64,000 nt of DNA from Mesorhizobium sp. GTDB lineage: Bacteria; Pseudomonadota; Alphaproteobacteria; Rhizobiales; Rhizobiaceae. Positions 47,619-56,751 of this stretch are shown here, in pieces. The notes below the pieces were generated by a model that did not search any database, was not told where the DNA came from, and worked only from the letters and a program-made list of their open reading frames with translations. The position numbers and the translations under genes were made by a program. Every line of letters begins with the position of its first letter. The stretch's first letter is position 1. The stretch spans positions 84,247 to 148,246 of the forward strand of contig JAPUFC010000085.1 of the NCBI GenBank assembly GCA_027492275.1. Direction: 5' to 3'.

Positions 47619-47778
47619 GCCTCCGCGTTGCTCTTGACGGTCGGTTAAGCTAAAGGTCCGAAACTCCGGCAGACAAATTGTCGCCGGATTTCCGGGCGAG
47701 ATGCTGGTGACATCGCGCGCGGCGGGGATGCCGGGCGAGCTGCCGGGCATATGGGCCGGCATAGTGGGAAAGAGCGGA

Positions 47779-48450
47779 ATGGTTGGATCGAATCGCATGC
47801 CGTTGGCGCTGGCCGCACCGCTCGTGGTGTCCGGCCTCATGCTGTCCGGCTGCATGAGCGGCCCGACCTACGGCACCGACAAGACCGCCACCGAACAGCT
47901 CACCAGCGACCTGACGGGCATGTTCTCGATCAAGCCGAAGGCCAACCGGGTGGGCGAATACAAGCCGCGTCCCGATCTGGTAAAGCCGGCCTCGCTGGCC
48001 GAGTTGCCGCCGCCGCAGGACAGCATCGCCGGCAACGGAAATCCGGCCTGGCCGGAATCGCCCGAGCAGCGCCGCGCCCGCATCCGCGCCGAGGCGACGA
48101 ACAACCAGGACAACAATCTCTACGAGCCGCTCGTCATCAACGACGTGTCGCGCGGCAAGGTCGTGAATGACGGGCTGAGCCCGAACATGCGCCAGAAGCT
48201 CGAATCGGCCCCGATGTCGAGCGCCGAGGCCCGCCAGGCCGGACGCGAGGTCGCCCGCCGCCAGCAGGAAAACAAGCAGGGCTCGCCGACGACGCGCAAA
48301 TATCTCAGCGAGCCGCCGCTGACCTACCGGCAGCCCGCCGAGACCGCCTCCACCGACGATCTGGGCGAGGACGAGGTGAAGAAGCAGCGCCGGCTGAAGC
48401 GCGAGGCGAGCGGCGGCAAGAGCTGGCGCGACTGGATTCCTGGTCTCTAG
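47779..48450 (+). CDS. Hypothetical lipoprotein
   Basis: I do not recognise this 223-residue protein by name. It has a lipoprotein signal (LALAAPLVVSGLMLSGC) with Cys25 as the lipidation site (LSGC). The mature part is hydrophilic, with Pro, Gln and Arg, no evident fold, and a basic end KSWRDWIPGL. Outer-membrane attachment is inferred. The frame extends upstream, but ATG 47779 best positions the signal peptide. It lies 160 bp after ileS in the same direction. Confidence 0.8.
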   Translation: MVGSNRMPLALAAPLVVSGLMLSGCMSGPTYGTDKTATEQLTSDLTGMFSIKPKANRVGEYKPRPDLVKPASLAELPPPQDSIAGNGNPAWPESPEQRRARIRAEATNNQDNNLYEPLVINDVSRGKVVNDGLSPNMRQKLESAPMSSAEARQAGREVARRQQENKQGSPTTRKYLSEPPLTYRQPAETASTDDLGEDEVKKQRRLKREASGGKSWRDWIPGL

Positions 48451-48546
48451 GTCTACCGCCGACGCCTACTGCTATCTCCACACGCAGGACCGCTCTTGCT
48501 GGACGCATAAAATCCAGCTCACGCCGCACATCTGCCCGGTGACCGT

Positions 48547-49008
48547 CTACCGCCGCTCTCGAAAGAAGCCGCGCAGCAGTTCCGCCGCGCGCACCTCGCC
48601 GATGCCGGCATAGACGTCCGGCGCGTGGTGGCAGGCGGGCGAGGCGAAGAAGCGCACGCCGCTGACCACCGCGCCGCCCTTGTCGTCGGCCGCGCCGAAA
48701 TACAGCCGGCGGATGCGCGCGAAGGAGATGGCGCCGGCGCACATGGTGCAGGGTTCCAGCGTCACATAGAGGTCGGCCTCGGTCAGCCGCTCGGCGCCCA
48801 GCCGGCCGGCGGCCTCGCGGATCGCCAGCATCTCGGCATGCGCGGTCGGGTCGGCGAGTTCGCGCGTGCGGTTGCCCGCGCGGGCGACCAGCGCGCCGCC
48901 GACGGCCAGCGCCGCCCCGATGGGCACTTCGTTGCGCGCGGCCGCCGCCTGCGCCTCTTCCAGCGCGATGCCCATGAAGTCGGGCCGGCCGTTCTCTCGT
49001 CCGCTCAT
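48547..49008 (-). CDS. tadA: tRNA-adenosine deaminase TadA
   Basis: This 153-residue zinc deaminase converts adenosine 34 to inosine in tRNA-Arg(ACG). It has the active-site HAEM (TAHAEMLAIREA, with the catalytic Glu) and the two zinc cysteines in LEPCTMCAGAISFARIRRLYFGA. The start MSGRENGRPDFMGIALEEAQAA matches TadA better than cytosine deaminases. It is divergent from the rluB-like gene with 94 bp between the starts. It converges with the lipoprotein gene 96 bp away. Confidence 0.93.
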   Translation of the reverse strand: MSGRENGRPDFMGIALEEAQAAAARNEVPIGAALAVGGALVARAGNRTRELADPTAHAEMLAIREAAGRLGAERLTEADLYVTLEPCTMCAGAISFARIRRLYFGAADDKGGAVVSGVRFFASPACHHAPDVYAGIGEVRAAELLRGFFRERR

Positions 49009-49102
49009 GTCAGGTCCCGAAAGCAGGGCTCGAGCCCGGCTAATCCTCTCGCCACCCCAGTACGATCCTGTTATCTAGCCCGCCCAGGAGAGTGATGGCC
49101 AG

Positions 49103-51007
49103 ATGAGCGACGACGAGCAGAAGAGACCGGCCGGCAGACGGCCCTTCCGGAAGGATGGCGACGGCGGACGCGGGCCGGGTTTTTCCGGTGGCGAGCGCGA
49201 CGGCGACGGCCGGGGAAAGCGCGGGCAGCGCCCCGGCGGCAAGAGGCCGCTGCGGCGCCCGGCCGAACAGGAGGCCGAGGGCGAACGCATCGCCAAGCGC
49301 TTGGCGCGCGCGGGCATCGCCTCGCGCCGGGATGCCGAGGAGCTGATCGCCGCCGGCCGCGTCAAGGTCAACGGCCGGGTGCTGGCCTCGCCGGCCGTGA
49401 ACGTGATGGCGGGCGACCGCATCGAGGTGGACGAAACCGAGATCCCGCCGGTCGAGCGCACGCGGCTGTTCCTGTTCCACAAGCCCGCCGGCGTCGTCAC
49501 GACCAACCGCGATCCGGAGGGGCGCAAGACGGTTTTCGACGTACTGCCGGGCGATTTGCCGCGGCTGATCACCATCGGCCGGCTGGACATCAACACCGAG
49601 GGCCTGCTGCTTCTGACCAATGACGGCGGGCTGGCGCGCCTGCTGGAGCTGCCCGCCACCGGCTGGCTGCGCCGCTATCGCGCCCGCGTCCACGGCAAGG
49701 TCGACGAGAAAGCGTTGCCGGCGCTGAAGGACGGCCTGGCGGTCGACGGCGTGTTCTATGGCTCCATCGAGGCCAGTCTCGACCGCGAGCAGGGCGCCAA
49801 CGCCTGGATGACGATCGGCCTGCGCGAGGGCAAGAACCGCGAGGTCAAGAACATCCTCGGCGCGCTGGGGCTCGACGTCACGCGCCTGATTCGCGTCTCC
49901 TACGGCCCGTTCCAGCTCGGCGAGCTGAAGGAAGGCGAGGTGCAGGAGATCAAGGGCCGCATGCTGCGCGATCAGCTCGGCGAGCGGCTGATCGAGGAGG
50001 CGGGCGCGAATTTCGACGCGCCGATCCTCCACCACCGCGAAGGCCCGCGCCGCGACGAGGCGGAGGCGCGGCCAAGCCGTCCGGCTCCCGTCAGGCGCGA
50101 CGGCGAGCGCGGGCCGATCGGCGAGGGGGGCCTGATCAAGCGCCGCAAGCGGCGCGAGGACGCGCGCGGCGACGCACTGGCGCGGCTGGACACCAAGCCC
50201 GGCTTCCAGAAGCGGCCGCCCCGCGGCGAAGGTCGGGACGCTAAGCCGGCCGAGACCCACGCCGCACGCAAGGCGAATGTGTGGATGGCCCCCGGCGCGC
50301 GCCCGCAGGGCAAGCCGAAGCCGGATGCCGAGGACGCCGGGCCGCGTCCGGCCCGCAAGGCGGGCGGGGAGCGGCAGCAGCGTTTCGGCGGCGCCGAGCG
50401 TTCCGAGCGGCCTGCCCGCGCAGGCCGGGACCGGCCCGAGGGCGGCAAGCCGTTCAGGCCGAGACCGCGTGCCGATGGCGAGCGGACGGCGGATGGCGAG
50501 CGCGCCGACAGGCCCCGGCACTTCGACCGGCCCGCCCGTCCCGACGGGCAGGAGCGCGCCGGCAAGCCCGAGCGTTTCAGCCGCGACAGACCGCAGGGCG
50601 AGCGGCCGTTCGAGCCGCGTCCGCGCGCGGAAGGGGCGGGTGCCGAGACCGCAGGGCGCTCGGATCGGCCGCGCCGTTTCGACCGCCCCGAAAGGTCCGA
50701 ACGCCCGGCCGGCGAAAAAAGGCCGTTCCGTGACCGCAAGCCCGCGCCGGCAGGCGACAAGCCGCGTTTCCGGCCGAGGCCGGAAGGCGGCGAGCGCGCC
50801 GCGTCGGGCGAAAGCCGTCCGCGCCGCTTCGAGAAGGGCGACGCCGGGCAAAAGCCGTTCAAGCCGCGCGGCCCGAGGCCCGAGGGCGGGCGTCCGGGCG
50901 GCGCGGGCAAGCCCGGCGGCCGGCCGAAGCCGCAGGGCCAGGATCGCCCGAGGGGCGGGGACAGGCCGCGCCCCTCCGGCCCGAAGCGTCCGCGTCCGGA
51001 CCGCTGA
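49103..51007 (+). CDS. rluB: Pseudouridine synthase (RluB/RsuA type) with long disordered tail
   Basis: This is a 634-residue protein whose enzyme part covers about residues 55-300. An S4 domain (ERIAKRLARAGIASRRDAEELI) precedes the RsuA-type catalytic domain. Asp162 in GRLDINTEGLLLLT is the catalytic aspartate, and KNREVKNILGALGLDVTRLIRVSYG is the family end. It would make pseudouridine in 23S rRNA. The remaining 330 residues are low-complexity and Arg/Pro/Gly-rich (RPRRFDRPERSERP and similar), and the first 50 residues are also basic. The tail is far longer than in E. coli RluB (about 290 aa). The rsmD gene starts 1 bp after its stop. Confidence 0.9.
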   Translation: MSDDEQKRPAGRRPFRKDGDGGRGPGFSGGERDGDGRGKRGQRPGGKRPLRRPAEQEAEGERIAKRLARAGIASRRDAEELIAAGRVKVNGRVLASPAVNVMAGDRIEVDETEIPPVERTRLFLFHKPAGVVTTNRDPEGRKTVFDVLPGDLPRLITIGRLDINTEGLLLLTNDGGLARLLELPATGWLRRYRARVHGKVDEKALPALKDGLAVDGVFYGSIEASLDREQGANAWMTIGLREGKNREVKNILGALGLDVTRLIRVSYGPFQLGELKEGEVQEIKGRMLRDQLGERLIEEAGANFDAPILHHREGPRRDEAEARPSRPAPVRRDGERGPIGEGGLIKRRKRREDARGDALARLDTKPGFQKRPPRGEGRDAKPAETHAARKANVWMAPGARPQGKPKPDAEDAGPRPARKAGGERQQRFGGAERSERPARAGRDRPEGGKPFRPRPRADGERTADGERADRPRHFDRPARPDGQERAGKPERFSRDRPQGERPFEPRPRAEGAGAETAGRSDRPRRFDRPERSERPAGEKRPFRDRKPAPAGDKPRFRPRPEGGERAASGESRPRRFEKGDAGQKPFKPRGPRPEGGRPGGAGKPGGRPKPQGQDRPRGGDRPRPSGPKRPRPDR

Positions 51008-51008
51008 G

Positions 51009-51563
51009 ATGCGCATCGTCGGCGGCGAGTTCAGCGGCCGGCCGCTGGCGACCCCGCGGTCGCGCGACATCAGGCCGACCACCGACCGCACGCGGGAGGC
51101 CGTGTTCAACGTGCTGGCGCACCGCTTCGGCGAGCGGCTGGAGGGCGCGCGCGTGCTCGACCTCTTCGCCGGCACGGGCGCGCTCGGGCTGGAGGCGCTG
51201 TCGCGCGGCGCGTCTGCCTGCGTCTTCATCGAGGAATCGGCCGAGGGCAGGGGCCTGATCCGCACCAATGTCGAGACGTTCGGCCTCGGCGGCCGGACCA
51301 AGATTTTCCGGCGCGACGCCACGCGGCTGGGCTCGGTCGGCACCATCATGCCGTTCGGCCTGCTGTTCGCCGATCCGCCCTACGGCAAGGGGTTGGGCGA
51401 GGCCGCGCTCGCCTCGGCGCGCGACGGCGGCTGGCTGCTGCCCGGCGCGCTGTGCGTCGTCGAGGAGGCGTCGTCCGCCGCCTTCGCGCCGGGACCGGGC
51501 TTCGCGCTTCTCGACCAGCGCGATTATGGCGACACCACGATCCGTTTCCTCGCCATGGCCTGA
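51009..51563 (+). CDS. rsmD: 16S rRNA (guanine966-N2)-methyltransferase
   Basis: RsmD methylates G966 of 16S rRNA in the 30S subunit. The 184-residue protein starts MRIVGGEFSGRPLATP and has TRPTTDRTREAVFNVL-like sequence. The SAM motif is VLDLFAGTGALGLEALSRGA, and the catalytic motif is LLFADPPYGKGLGE (DPPY). ATG 51009 lies 1 bp past the rluB stop, and the two rRNA-modifying genes form an operon. The rest of the frame upstream, in the rluB tail, is not homologous and is not part of the gene. Confidence 0.95.
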   Translation: MRIVGGEFSGRPLATPRSRDIRPTTDRTREAVFNVLAHRFGERLEGARVLDLFAGTGALGLEALSRGASACVFIEESAEGRGLIRTNVETFGLGGRTKIFRRDATRLGSVGTIMPFGLLFADPPYGKGLGEAALASARDGGWLLPGALCVVEEASSAAFAPGPGFALLDQRDYGDTTIRFLAMA

Positions 51564-51652
51564 CTTCGGCCCAGATGACGGAGAATTAACTTCACGGTGA
51601 GGCCAGCGCAGGCCATAAGCGCGGTCCCGGCAGTCGAGACAGGAGCCCGTCC

Positions 51653-53056
51653 ATGAATGCCATCGTTCGCTGGACCGGCGCCGTCTGCGTCGCGGCCCTG
51701 CTCGCGGCCCTGCCGGCTACAATGCCCGCCGGTGCTGAGACGGCGCTGCCGCTGCCCGGCCGGCAGGAGGTCGCCAGGCCGGAGAACGCGGTCGCCAACT
51801 TCCTGCTCAACAACGGCATGGAGGTCGTCGTCATCCCCGACCGCCGCGCGCCCATCGTCACCCACATGGTCTGGTACAAGGTCGGCAGCGCCGACGAGCC
51901 GCCCGGAAAGTCCGGCATCGCGCATTTCTTCGAGCATTTGATGTTCAAGGGCACGACGAACCATCCGGCCGGCGAGTTCGGCCGCCGCGTGTCGGAGATC
52001 GGCGGCAGCGAGAACGCCTTCACCACCGACGACTACACGGCCTATTTCCAGACCGTGCCGCCGGACGCGCTGGGCACGATGATGGCCTACGAGGCCGACC
52101 GCATGCGCAACCTCGTGCTGACCGACGCCGTCATCGGGCCGGAGCGCGACGTGATCCTGGAGGAGCGCCGCCTGCGCGTCGAGAACAGCCCGGACGCGCT
52201 GCTGGCGGAGGAGGTCGCGGCGACCGTCTACCAGAATCACCCCTACCGCATCCCGGTCATCGGCTGGATGCAGGAGATCGAGCAGCTCAACCGCACCGAC
52301 GCGACCGCCTTCTACGACCGTTACTATGCGCCGAACAACGCCGTGCTGGTCGTCGCCGGCGACGTCGACGCGGCCGAGGTGAGGAAGCTTGCCGAAGCGA
52401 CTTACGGAAAGATCGCGCGTGGGCCGGACCTGCCGCCGCGCATCCGCCCGCAGGAGCCGGAGCAGAACACCGACCGCACCGTGACCATGCGCGATCCGCG
52501 CGTCACCGTGCCGAGCTTCTCCAAATCCTGGCTGGCGCCGTCCTATCGCAGCGCCGAGCCAGGCGAGGCGGAGGCGCTCGACCTTCTGTCGGAAATCCTC
52601 GGCGGCGGCATCAGGAGCCGCATCTACCAGGCGCTGATCGTCAAGCAGGGCATCGCCTCCTCCGCCGGCGCCTATTACAGCGGCGGCCGCCTGGACGAGA
52701 CGGTGTTCGGCGTCTACGGCTCGCCGCGCGATGTCGGCAGCCTGGACGCGGTCGAGCACGCCGTGGACGCCGAAGTTGCGCGGATCGTCGCCGACGGCGT
52801 CACGCCCGACGAACTGGAAGCGGCCAAGAACCGCTATCTGCGCTCGATGATCTTCGCCAGCGACAACCAGTCGCGCATGGCCAACCTCTACGGCTCGACG
52901 CTGGCGGTGGGCGGGACGGTCAAGGACGTGCAGGAATGGCCGCAGCGAATCCGCGCCGTCACGCCGGACGAGGTCAGGCGGGTGGCGGTGAAATACCTGT
53001 CCGGCACCCGCTCCGTCACCGCCTACCTGCTGCCCGCGCAGGCGGCGGCAAACTGA
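51653..53056 (+). CDS. M16 family zinc peptidase (catalytic subunit)
   Basis: This is a 467-residue secreted insulinase-type peptidase. A signal peptide ([28 protein letters not shown]) precedes the M16 domain. The inverted zinc motif His91-x-x-Glu94-His95 appears in [13 protein letters not shown], with a downstream Glu in [10 protein letters not shown]. The C-terminal half has the second M16 domain. Such proteins work as heterodimers, and the adjacent gene encodes a partner that lacks the zinc site. The periplasmic location comes from the signal peptide. The two genes are 20 bp apart. Confidence 0.93.
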   Translation: MNAIVRWTGAVCVAALLAALPATMPAGAETALPLPGRQEVARPENAVANFLLNNGMEVVVIPDRRAPIVTHMVWYKVGSADEPPGKSGIAHFFEHLMFKGTTNHPAGEFGRRVSEIGGSENAFTTDDYTAYFQTVPPDALGTMMAYEADRMRNLVLTDAVIGPERDVILEERRLRVENSPDALLAEEVAATVYQNHPYRIPVIGWMQEIEQLNRTDATAFYDRYYAPNNAVLVVAGDVDAAEVRKLAEATYGKIARGPDLPPRIRPQEPEQNTDRTVTMRDPRVTVPSFSKSWLAPSYRSAEPGEAEALDLLSEILGGGIRSRIYQALIVKQGIASSAGAYYSGGRLDETVFGVYGSPRDVGSLDAVEHAVDAEVARIVADGVTPDELEAAKNRYLRSMIFASDNQSRMANLYGSTLAVGGTVKDVQEWPQRIRAVTPDEVRRVAVKYLSGTRSVTAYLLPAQAAAN

Positions 53057-53076
53057 ATCGGCTCATGAGGACGACG

Positions 53077-54480
53077 ATGGAAACTCTTGGCCGGATTCGG
53101 CTTTTCGCGCTGGCGGTGCTCCTGCTGCCGCTCCTGCTGGGGCAGGCGCTGGCGGGCGTGAAGATACAGGACGTGCGCAGCCCGGCGGGCATAACGGCCT
53201 GGCTGGTCGAGGACTACACCGTGCCGATCGTCACCGTGCGCTTCGCCTTTCGGGGCGGCAGCACGCAGGACCCGGCCGGCAAGGAGGGCCTCGCCGAGCT
53301 GATGTCGGCGCTGTTCGACGAGGGCGCCGGCGACCTCGACAGCGACGCCTTCCAGACCGACCTCGACAATGCCGGCGCGGAGATGCGCTTCAGCGCCGGC
53401 GGCGACATGATGTCGGGCTCCATGCGCATGCTGGCCGACAACCAGGACAAGGCGTTCTCGCTGCTGGCGCTGGCGATCAACAGCCCGCGCTTCGACGCCG
53501 CGCCGGTCGAGCGCATCCGGGCGCAGATGCTTTCGGGCCTGATCGCGGCGGAGCGCGACCCCAACACGGAAGCCGGCCTGAAATGGGCCAAGGCGCTCTA
53601 CGGCGACCATCCCTACGGTCGCCCGAGCGACGGCACCAAGGAAACGCTGGCGGCCATCACTGCCGATGACCTGCGTGCCCGGCACAAGGCTTTGTTCGCG
53701 CGCAAAAACCTCACCGTCGCCGTCGTCGGCGCGATCGACGCGGAGACGTTGAAGCGGCGGCTGGACCAGCTTTTCGCGGATTTGCCCGCCGAGCCATCGC
53801 TGACGCCGGTGGCGGCCACCGCGCCGAAGCTCGGGCAAGAGGTGCGCGTCGTCTACGACCTGCCGCAGACGACGCTTCGCCTGACCTATCCAGGCGTGGC
53901 GCGCAAGGACCCGCAATTCTTCGCCGCCTATCTGATGAACCATATCCTCGGCGGCGGCACCTTCTCCTCGCGCCTGTTCGAGGAGGTACGCGAAAGGCGC
54001 GGGCTGGCCTACGGCGTCAGCTCCAGCCTGGTCGACCGCGACTACGCCAACTGGCTGTCGATCGGCACGGCGACGCGCTCCGACCGCGCCGCCGAGACGC
54101 TGGGCGTGATCCGCGACGTCGTGCGCCGCATGGCCGGGGAGGGACCGACTGACGCCGAACTGGCCGACGCCAAGCGCTTCGTCACCGGCTCCTATGCGCT
54201 GAACAACCTCGATTCCTCCAGCGCCATCGCCTCGACCCTGATCGCGCTGCAGACGGACGATCTCGGCATCGACTACATGGACCGCCGCGCCGGGCTGATC
54301 GAGGCCGTCACGCTGGATCAGGTGAAGGCGGTGGCGAAGCGGCTGCTGAGCGCCGACCCGGCGTTGCTCGTCGTCGGCCCGGCCGCCGACGGCTCGGGCA
54401 GGGCTCCCGCCGCGCCGGCCGCGAGCGACCCCGCCGCGCCGCCGGCCCCGGGCGAAACCGCCCCGGACGGCAAGGAATGA
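53077..54480 (+). CDS. M16 family peptidase homologue, non-catalytic partner
   Basis: This 467-residue protein is the same length as its upstream neighbour. It has a signal peptide (RIRLFALAVLLLPLLLGQALAG). At the place where the partner reads HFFEH, it reads ELMSA (Glu74, Ser77, Ala78), so the zinc ligands are gone. The substrate-gripping Arg-Tyr pair of the C-domain is kept (RRGLAYGVSSSL). The start is ATG 53077, with GAGG 6 bases before it, rather than ATG 53065. A Pro/Ala-rich tail follows the M16 fold. Its stop overlaps the patatin start. Confidence 0.92.
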   Translation: METLGRIRLFALAVLLLPLLLGQALAGVKIQDVRSPAGITAWLVEDYTVPIVTVRFAFRGGSTQDPAGKEGLAELMSALFDEGAGDLDSDAFQTDLDNAGAEMRFSAGGDMMSGSMRMLADNQDKAFSLLALAINSPRFDAAPVERIRAQMLSGLIAAERDPNTEAGLKWAKALYGDHPYGRPSDGTKETLAAITADDLRARHKALFARKNLTVAVVGAIDAETLKRRLDQLFADLPAEPSLTPVAATAPKLGQEVRVVYDLPQTTLRLTYPGVARKDPQFFAAYLMNHILGGGTFSSRLFEEVRERRGLAYGVSSSLVDRDYANWLSIGTATRSDRAAETLGVIRDVVRRMAGEGPTDAELADAKRFVTGSYALNNLDSSSAIASTLIALQTDDLGIDYMDRRAGLIEAVTLDQVKAVAKRLLSADPALLVVGPAADGSGRAPAAPAASDPAAPPAPGETAPDGKE

Positions 54481-55328
54481 GCGACGCACCGGCCGGCATG
54501 CCGACCGTGGCGCTGGCGCTGTCGGGCGGCGGCGCGCGCGGGCTGGCGCATATCCACGTCATCGAGGCGCTGGACGAGATGGGCATCCGCCCGGTCGCGG
54601 TGGCCGGCTCCTCCATCGGCGCGATCCTTGGGGCGGGCGTGGCGGCGGGCATGCGCGGCGGCGACATCCGCGCCTTCGCCACCTCCATCCTCGGCCGCCG
54701 CGCCGAGGTGGCCAGCCGGGTATGGCGCACGCGTCCCGGCTCGCTGGCGCAAATGATGCAGGGCGGCCTGCGTCTCACCCAGTTCGACATCGAGCGTGTG
54801 CTGACCGTGTTTCTGCCGGAGCAGATTCCGGCCGATTTCGCCGCGCTGCAAATTCCCCTCCAGGTGACCGCGACCGACTATTTCGGCCATCACGTCACTG
54901 TCATGGCGGATGGCGACCTGCCGTCGGCGCTGGCCGCCTCGGCGGCGATCCCGGCCGTGTTCCGGCCGGTCCGGCGCGGCGGGCGCGTCTATGTCGACGG
55001 CGGCATCTACAACCCGCTGCCCTTCGACCTCGTGCGTGGGCTGGCCGACATCGTCGTCGCCGTCGACGTCGTCGGCGCGCCGGAGGAAGGCGCGCGCGGC
55101 CCGACCTCGATCGACCTGATGTTCGGCGCGACGCAGTTGATGATGCAGTCGATCATCGCCGGCAACCTCATTCATTCGCGCCCCGACATCCTGGTCCGTC
55201 CGCCGGTGTCGCGCTTCCGCGTGCTCGACTTCCTCAAGATCGAGCAGGTGCTGGCGGAGACGGCCGCGGTCAAGGACGAGGTCAAGCGCGCCCTGGACGC
55301 CGAGCTTCGGAAAAGAGCCGCTCCTTAG
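54477..55328 (+). CDS. Patatin-like phospholipase
   Basis: This is a 283-residue serine lipase of the patatin family. It has the oxyanion loop LSGGGARGLAHIHVIEALDE, the nucleophile elbow GSSIG (Ser46) and the catalytic Asp174 in YVDGGIYNPLPFDLVRGL. There is no signal peptide, so it should act in the cytoplasm or on the inner membrane, releasing fatty acids from phospholipids. It overlaps the end of the M16 gene by 4 bp (ATGA), showing translational coupling in this envelope-linked block. The lipid substrate is not known. Confidence 0.94.
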   Translation: MSDAPAGMPTVALALSGGGARGLAHIHVIEALDEMGIRPVAVAGSSIGAILGAGVAAGMRGGDIRAFATSILGRRAEVASRVWRTRPGSLAQMMQGGLRLTQFDIERVLTVFLPEQIPADFAALQIPLQVTATDYFGHHVTVMADGDLPSALAASAAIPAVFRPVRRGGRVYVDGGIYNPLPFDLVRGLADIVVAVDVVGAPEEGARGPTSIDLMFGATQLMMQSIIAGNLIHSRPDILVRPPVSRFRVLDFLKIEQVLAETAAVKDEVKRALDAELRKRAAP

Positions 55329-55395
55329 CCGTCCGCCATTGCGGCGGCCGGCCCTGCGCCATAGATGGGTGGGCAGCCGACGCGGATGGGAAAAC

Positions 55396-56751
55396 GTGGA
55401 CAATCGCATGGATGAGACTCTGGACGGCGCCCGCCTCGCGGACAGGGTTTCCGCCTTGGTGGAAGCGGCGCGCAAGGCCGGCGCGGACGCGGCCGACGCC
55501 GTCGTGTCGCGCGGCCGCTCGACCAGCGTCTCGGTGCGCCTCGGCAAGGTGGAGACGACGCAGGCCGCTGAAGGCGACGACGTGTCGCTTCGGGTCTTCG
55601 TCGGCCGCCGCGTGGCGAGCGTTTCCGGCAACGCCCAGTCCGATCCGGTCATGCTGGCCGAGCGCGCCGTCGCCATGGCGCGGGTGTCGCCGGAGGACCC
55701 CTATCAGGGGCTCGCCGATCCCGCGCGCCTCGCGAAGGAGGTGCGCGACCTCGACCTGTTCGACGCGACCGTCGTCTCGGCGGACGAACTGCGCGAGCGC
55801 GCGCTGGCCGCCGAGGATGCCGCGCGCGCCGTTCCGGGCGTCACCAATTCCGCCGGCGCCGGCGCCAGCGCCGGCCTGGGCGGCATGGTGCTGGCCACCT
55901 CCGGCGGCTTCCTCGGCCGGTATCTCGGCACGCGCTTCAGCATTTCCGCCTCGGTGATCGCGGGCGAGGGCACCGGCATGGAGCGCGACTACGACTATTC
56001 CTCGCGCCTTCACTATGCGGACCTCGAAGCGGCCGAGACGATCGGCCGGCGCGCCGGCGAGCGCGCCGTGCGACGCCTCAACCCGCGCAAGGCCAGCACC
56101 GGACCGGTCGACGTGATCTTCGATCCGCGCGTGGCGCGCGGCATCGCCGGCCATCTCGCCGCCGCCATCAACGGCGCGTCGGTGGCGCGCAAGACCAGCT
56201 TCCTGCGCGACCGCATGGGTCAGCCGGTGGCGCATGCCGGCATCACCGTCAGCGACGATCCCGCCCGCCCGCGCGGCCAGTCGTCGCGCCCCTTCGACGG
56301 CGAGGGGATCGCCGGCGAACGCCTGCTGATGGTCGAGAAGGGCGTGCTGAACCATTGGTATCTCTCGACCTCGGCCGCGCGCGAGCTCGGCCTCGAAACC
56401 AACGGGCGCGGCGCGCGCAGCGGCTCGTCCGTCGTCCCTTCGGCCACCAACGTCGCCATCGAGCCGGGCGACGCCGCGCCGGAGGCGATGATCGCGGCGC
56501 TGAAGTCCGGCTTCTACGTCACCGAGGTGTTCGGCCAGGGTGTCAACATGGTGACGGGCGAATACAGCCGCGGCGCCTCCGGCTTCTGGATCGAGGACGG
56601 GCGGCTGACGCATCCCGTCTCGGAGGTGACCATCGCCTCCAATCTGAAGGACATGTTCCTGCGCATGGTGCCGGCCAGCGACCTCGACCGCGACTATGGG
56701 GTGGCGAGCCCGACCCTGCTGATCGAGGGCATGACGCTTGCCGGAAGCTGA
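55396..56751 (+). CDS. tldE: TldE/PmbA family metalloprotease
   Basis: This 451-residue protein is of the TldE/PmbA family, which with TldD trims peptides such as microcins and the CcdA antitoxin. It shows the start LVEAARKAGADAADAVVSRGRST, the VRLGKVETTQAAEGDDVSLRVFVG segment, the inner EAAETIGRRAGERAVRRL helix and the end GEYSRGASGFWIEDGRLTHPVSEVTIA. TldE lacks the HExxxH zinc site of TldD, as here. The GTG at 55396 with GGGA before it is assumed, and ATG 55408 is an alternative. No tldD gene lies nearby. The next gene starts inside its last codons. Confidence 0.9.
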   Translation: MDNRMDETLDGARLADRVSALVEAARKAGADAADAVVSRGRSTSVSVRLGKVETTQAAEGDDVSLRVFVGRRVASVSGNAQSDPVMLAERAVAMARVSPEDPYQGLADPARLAKEVRDLDLFDATVVSADELRERALAAEDAARAVPGVTNSAGAGASAGLGGMVLATSGGFLGRYLGTRFSISASVIAGEGTGMERDYDYSSRLHYADLEAAETIGRRAGERAVRRLNPRKASTGPVDVIFDPRVARGIAGHLAAAINGASVARKTSFLRDRMGQPVAHAGITVSDDPARPRGQSSRPFDGEGIAGERLLMVEKGVLNHWYLSTSAARELGLETNGRGARSGSSVVPSATNVAIEPGDAAPEAMIAALKSGFYVTEVFGQGVNMVTGEYSRGASGFWIEDGRLTHPVSEVTIASNLKDMFLRMVPASDLDRDYGVASPTLLIEGMTLAGS

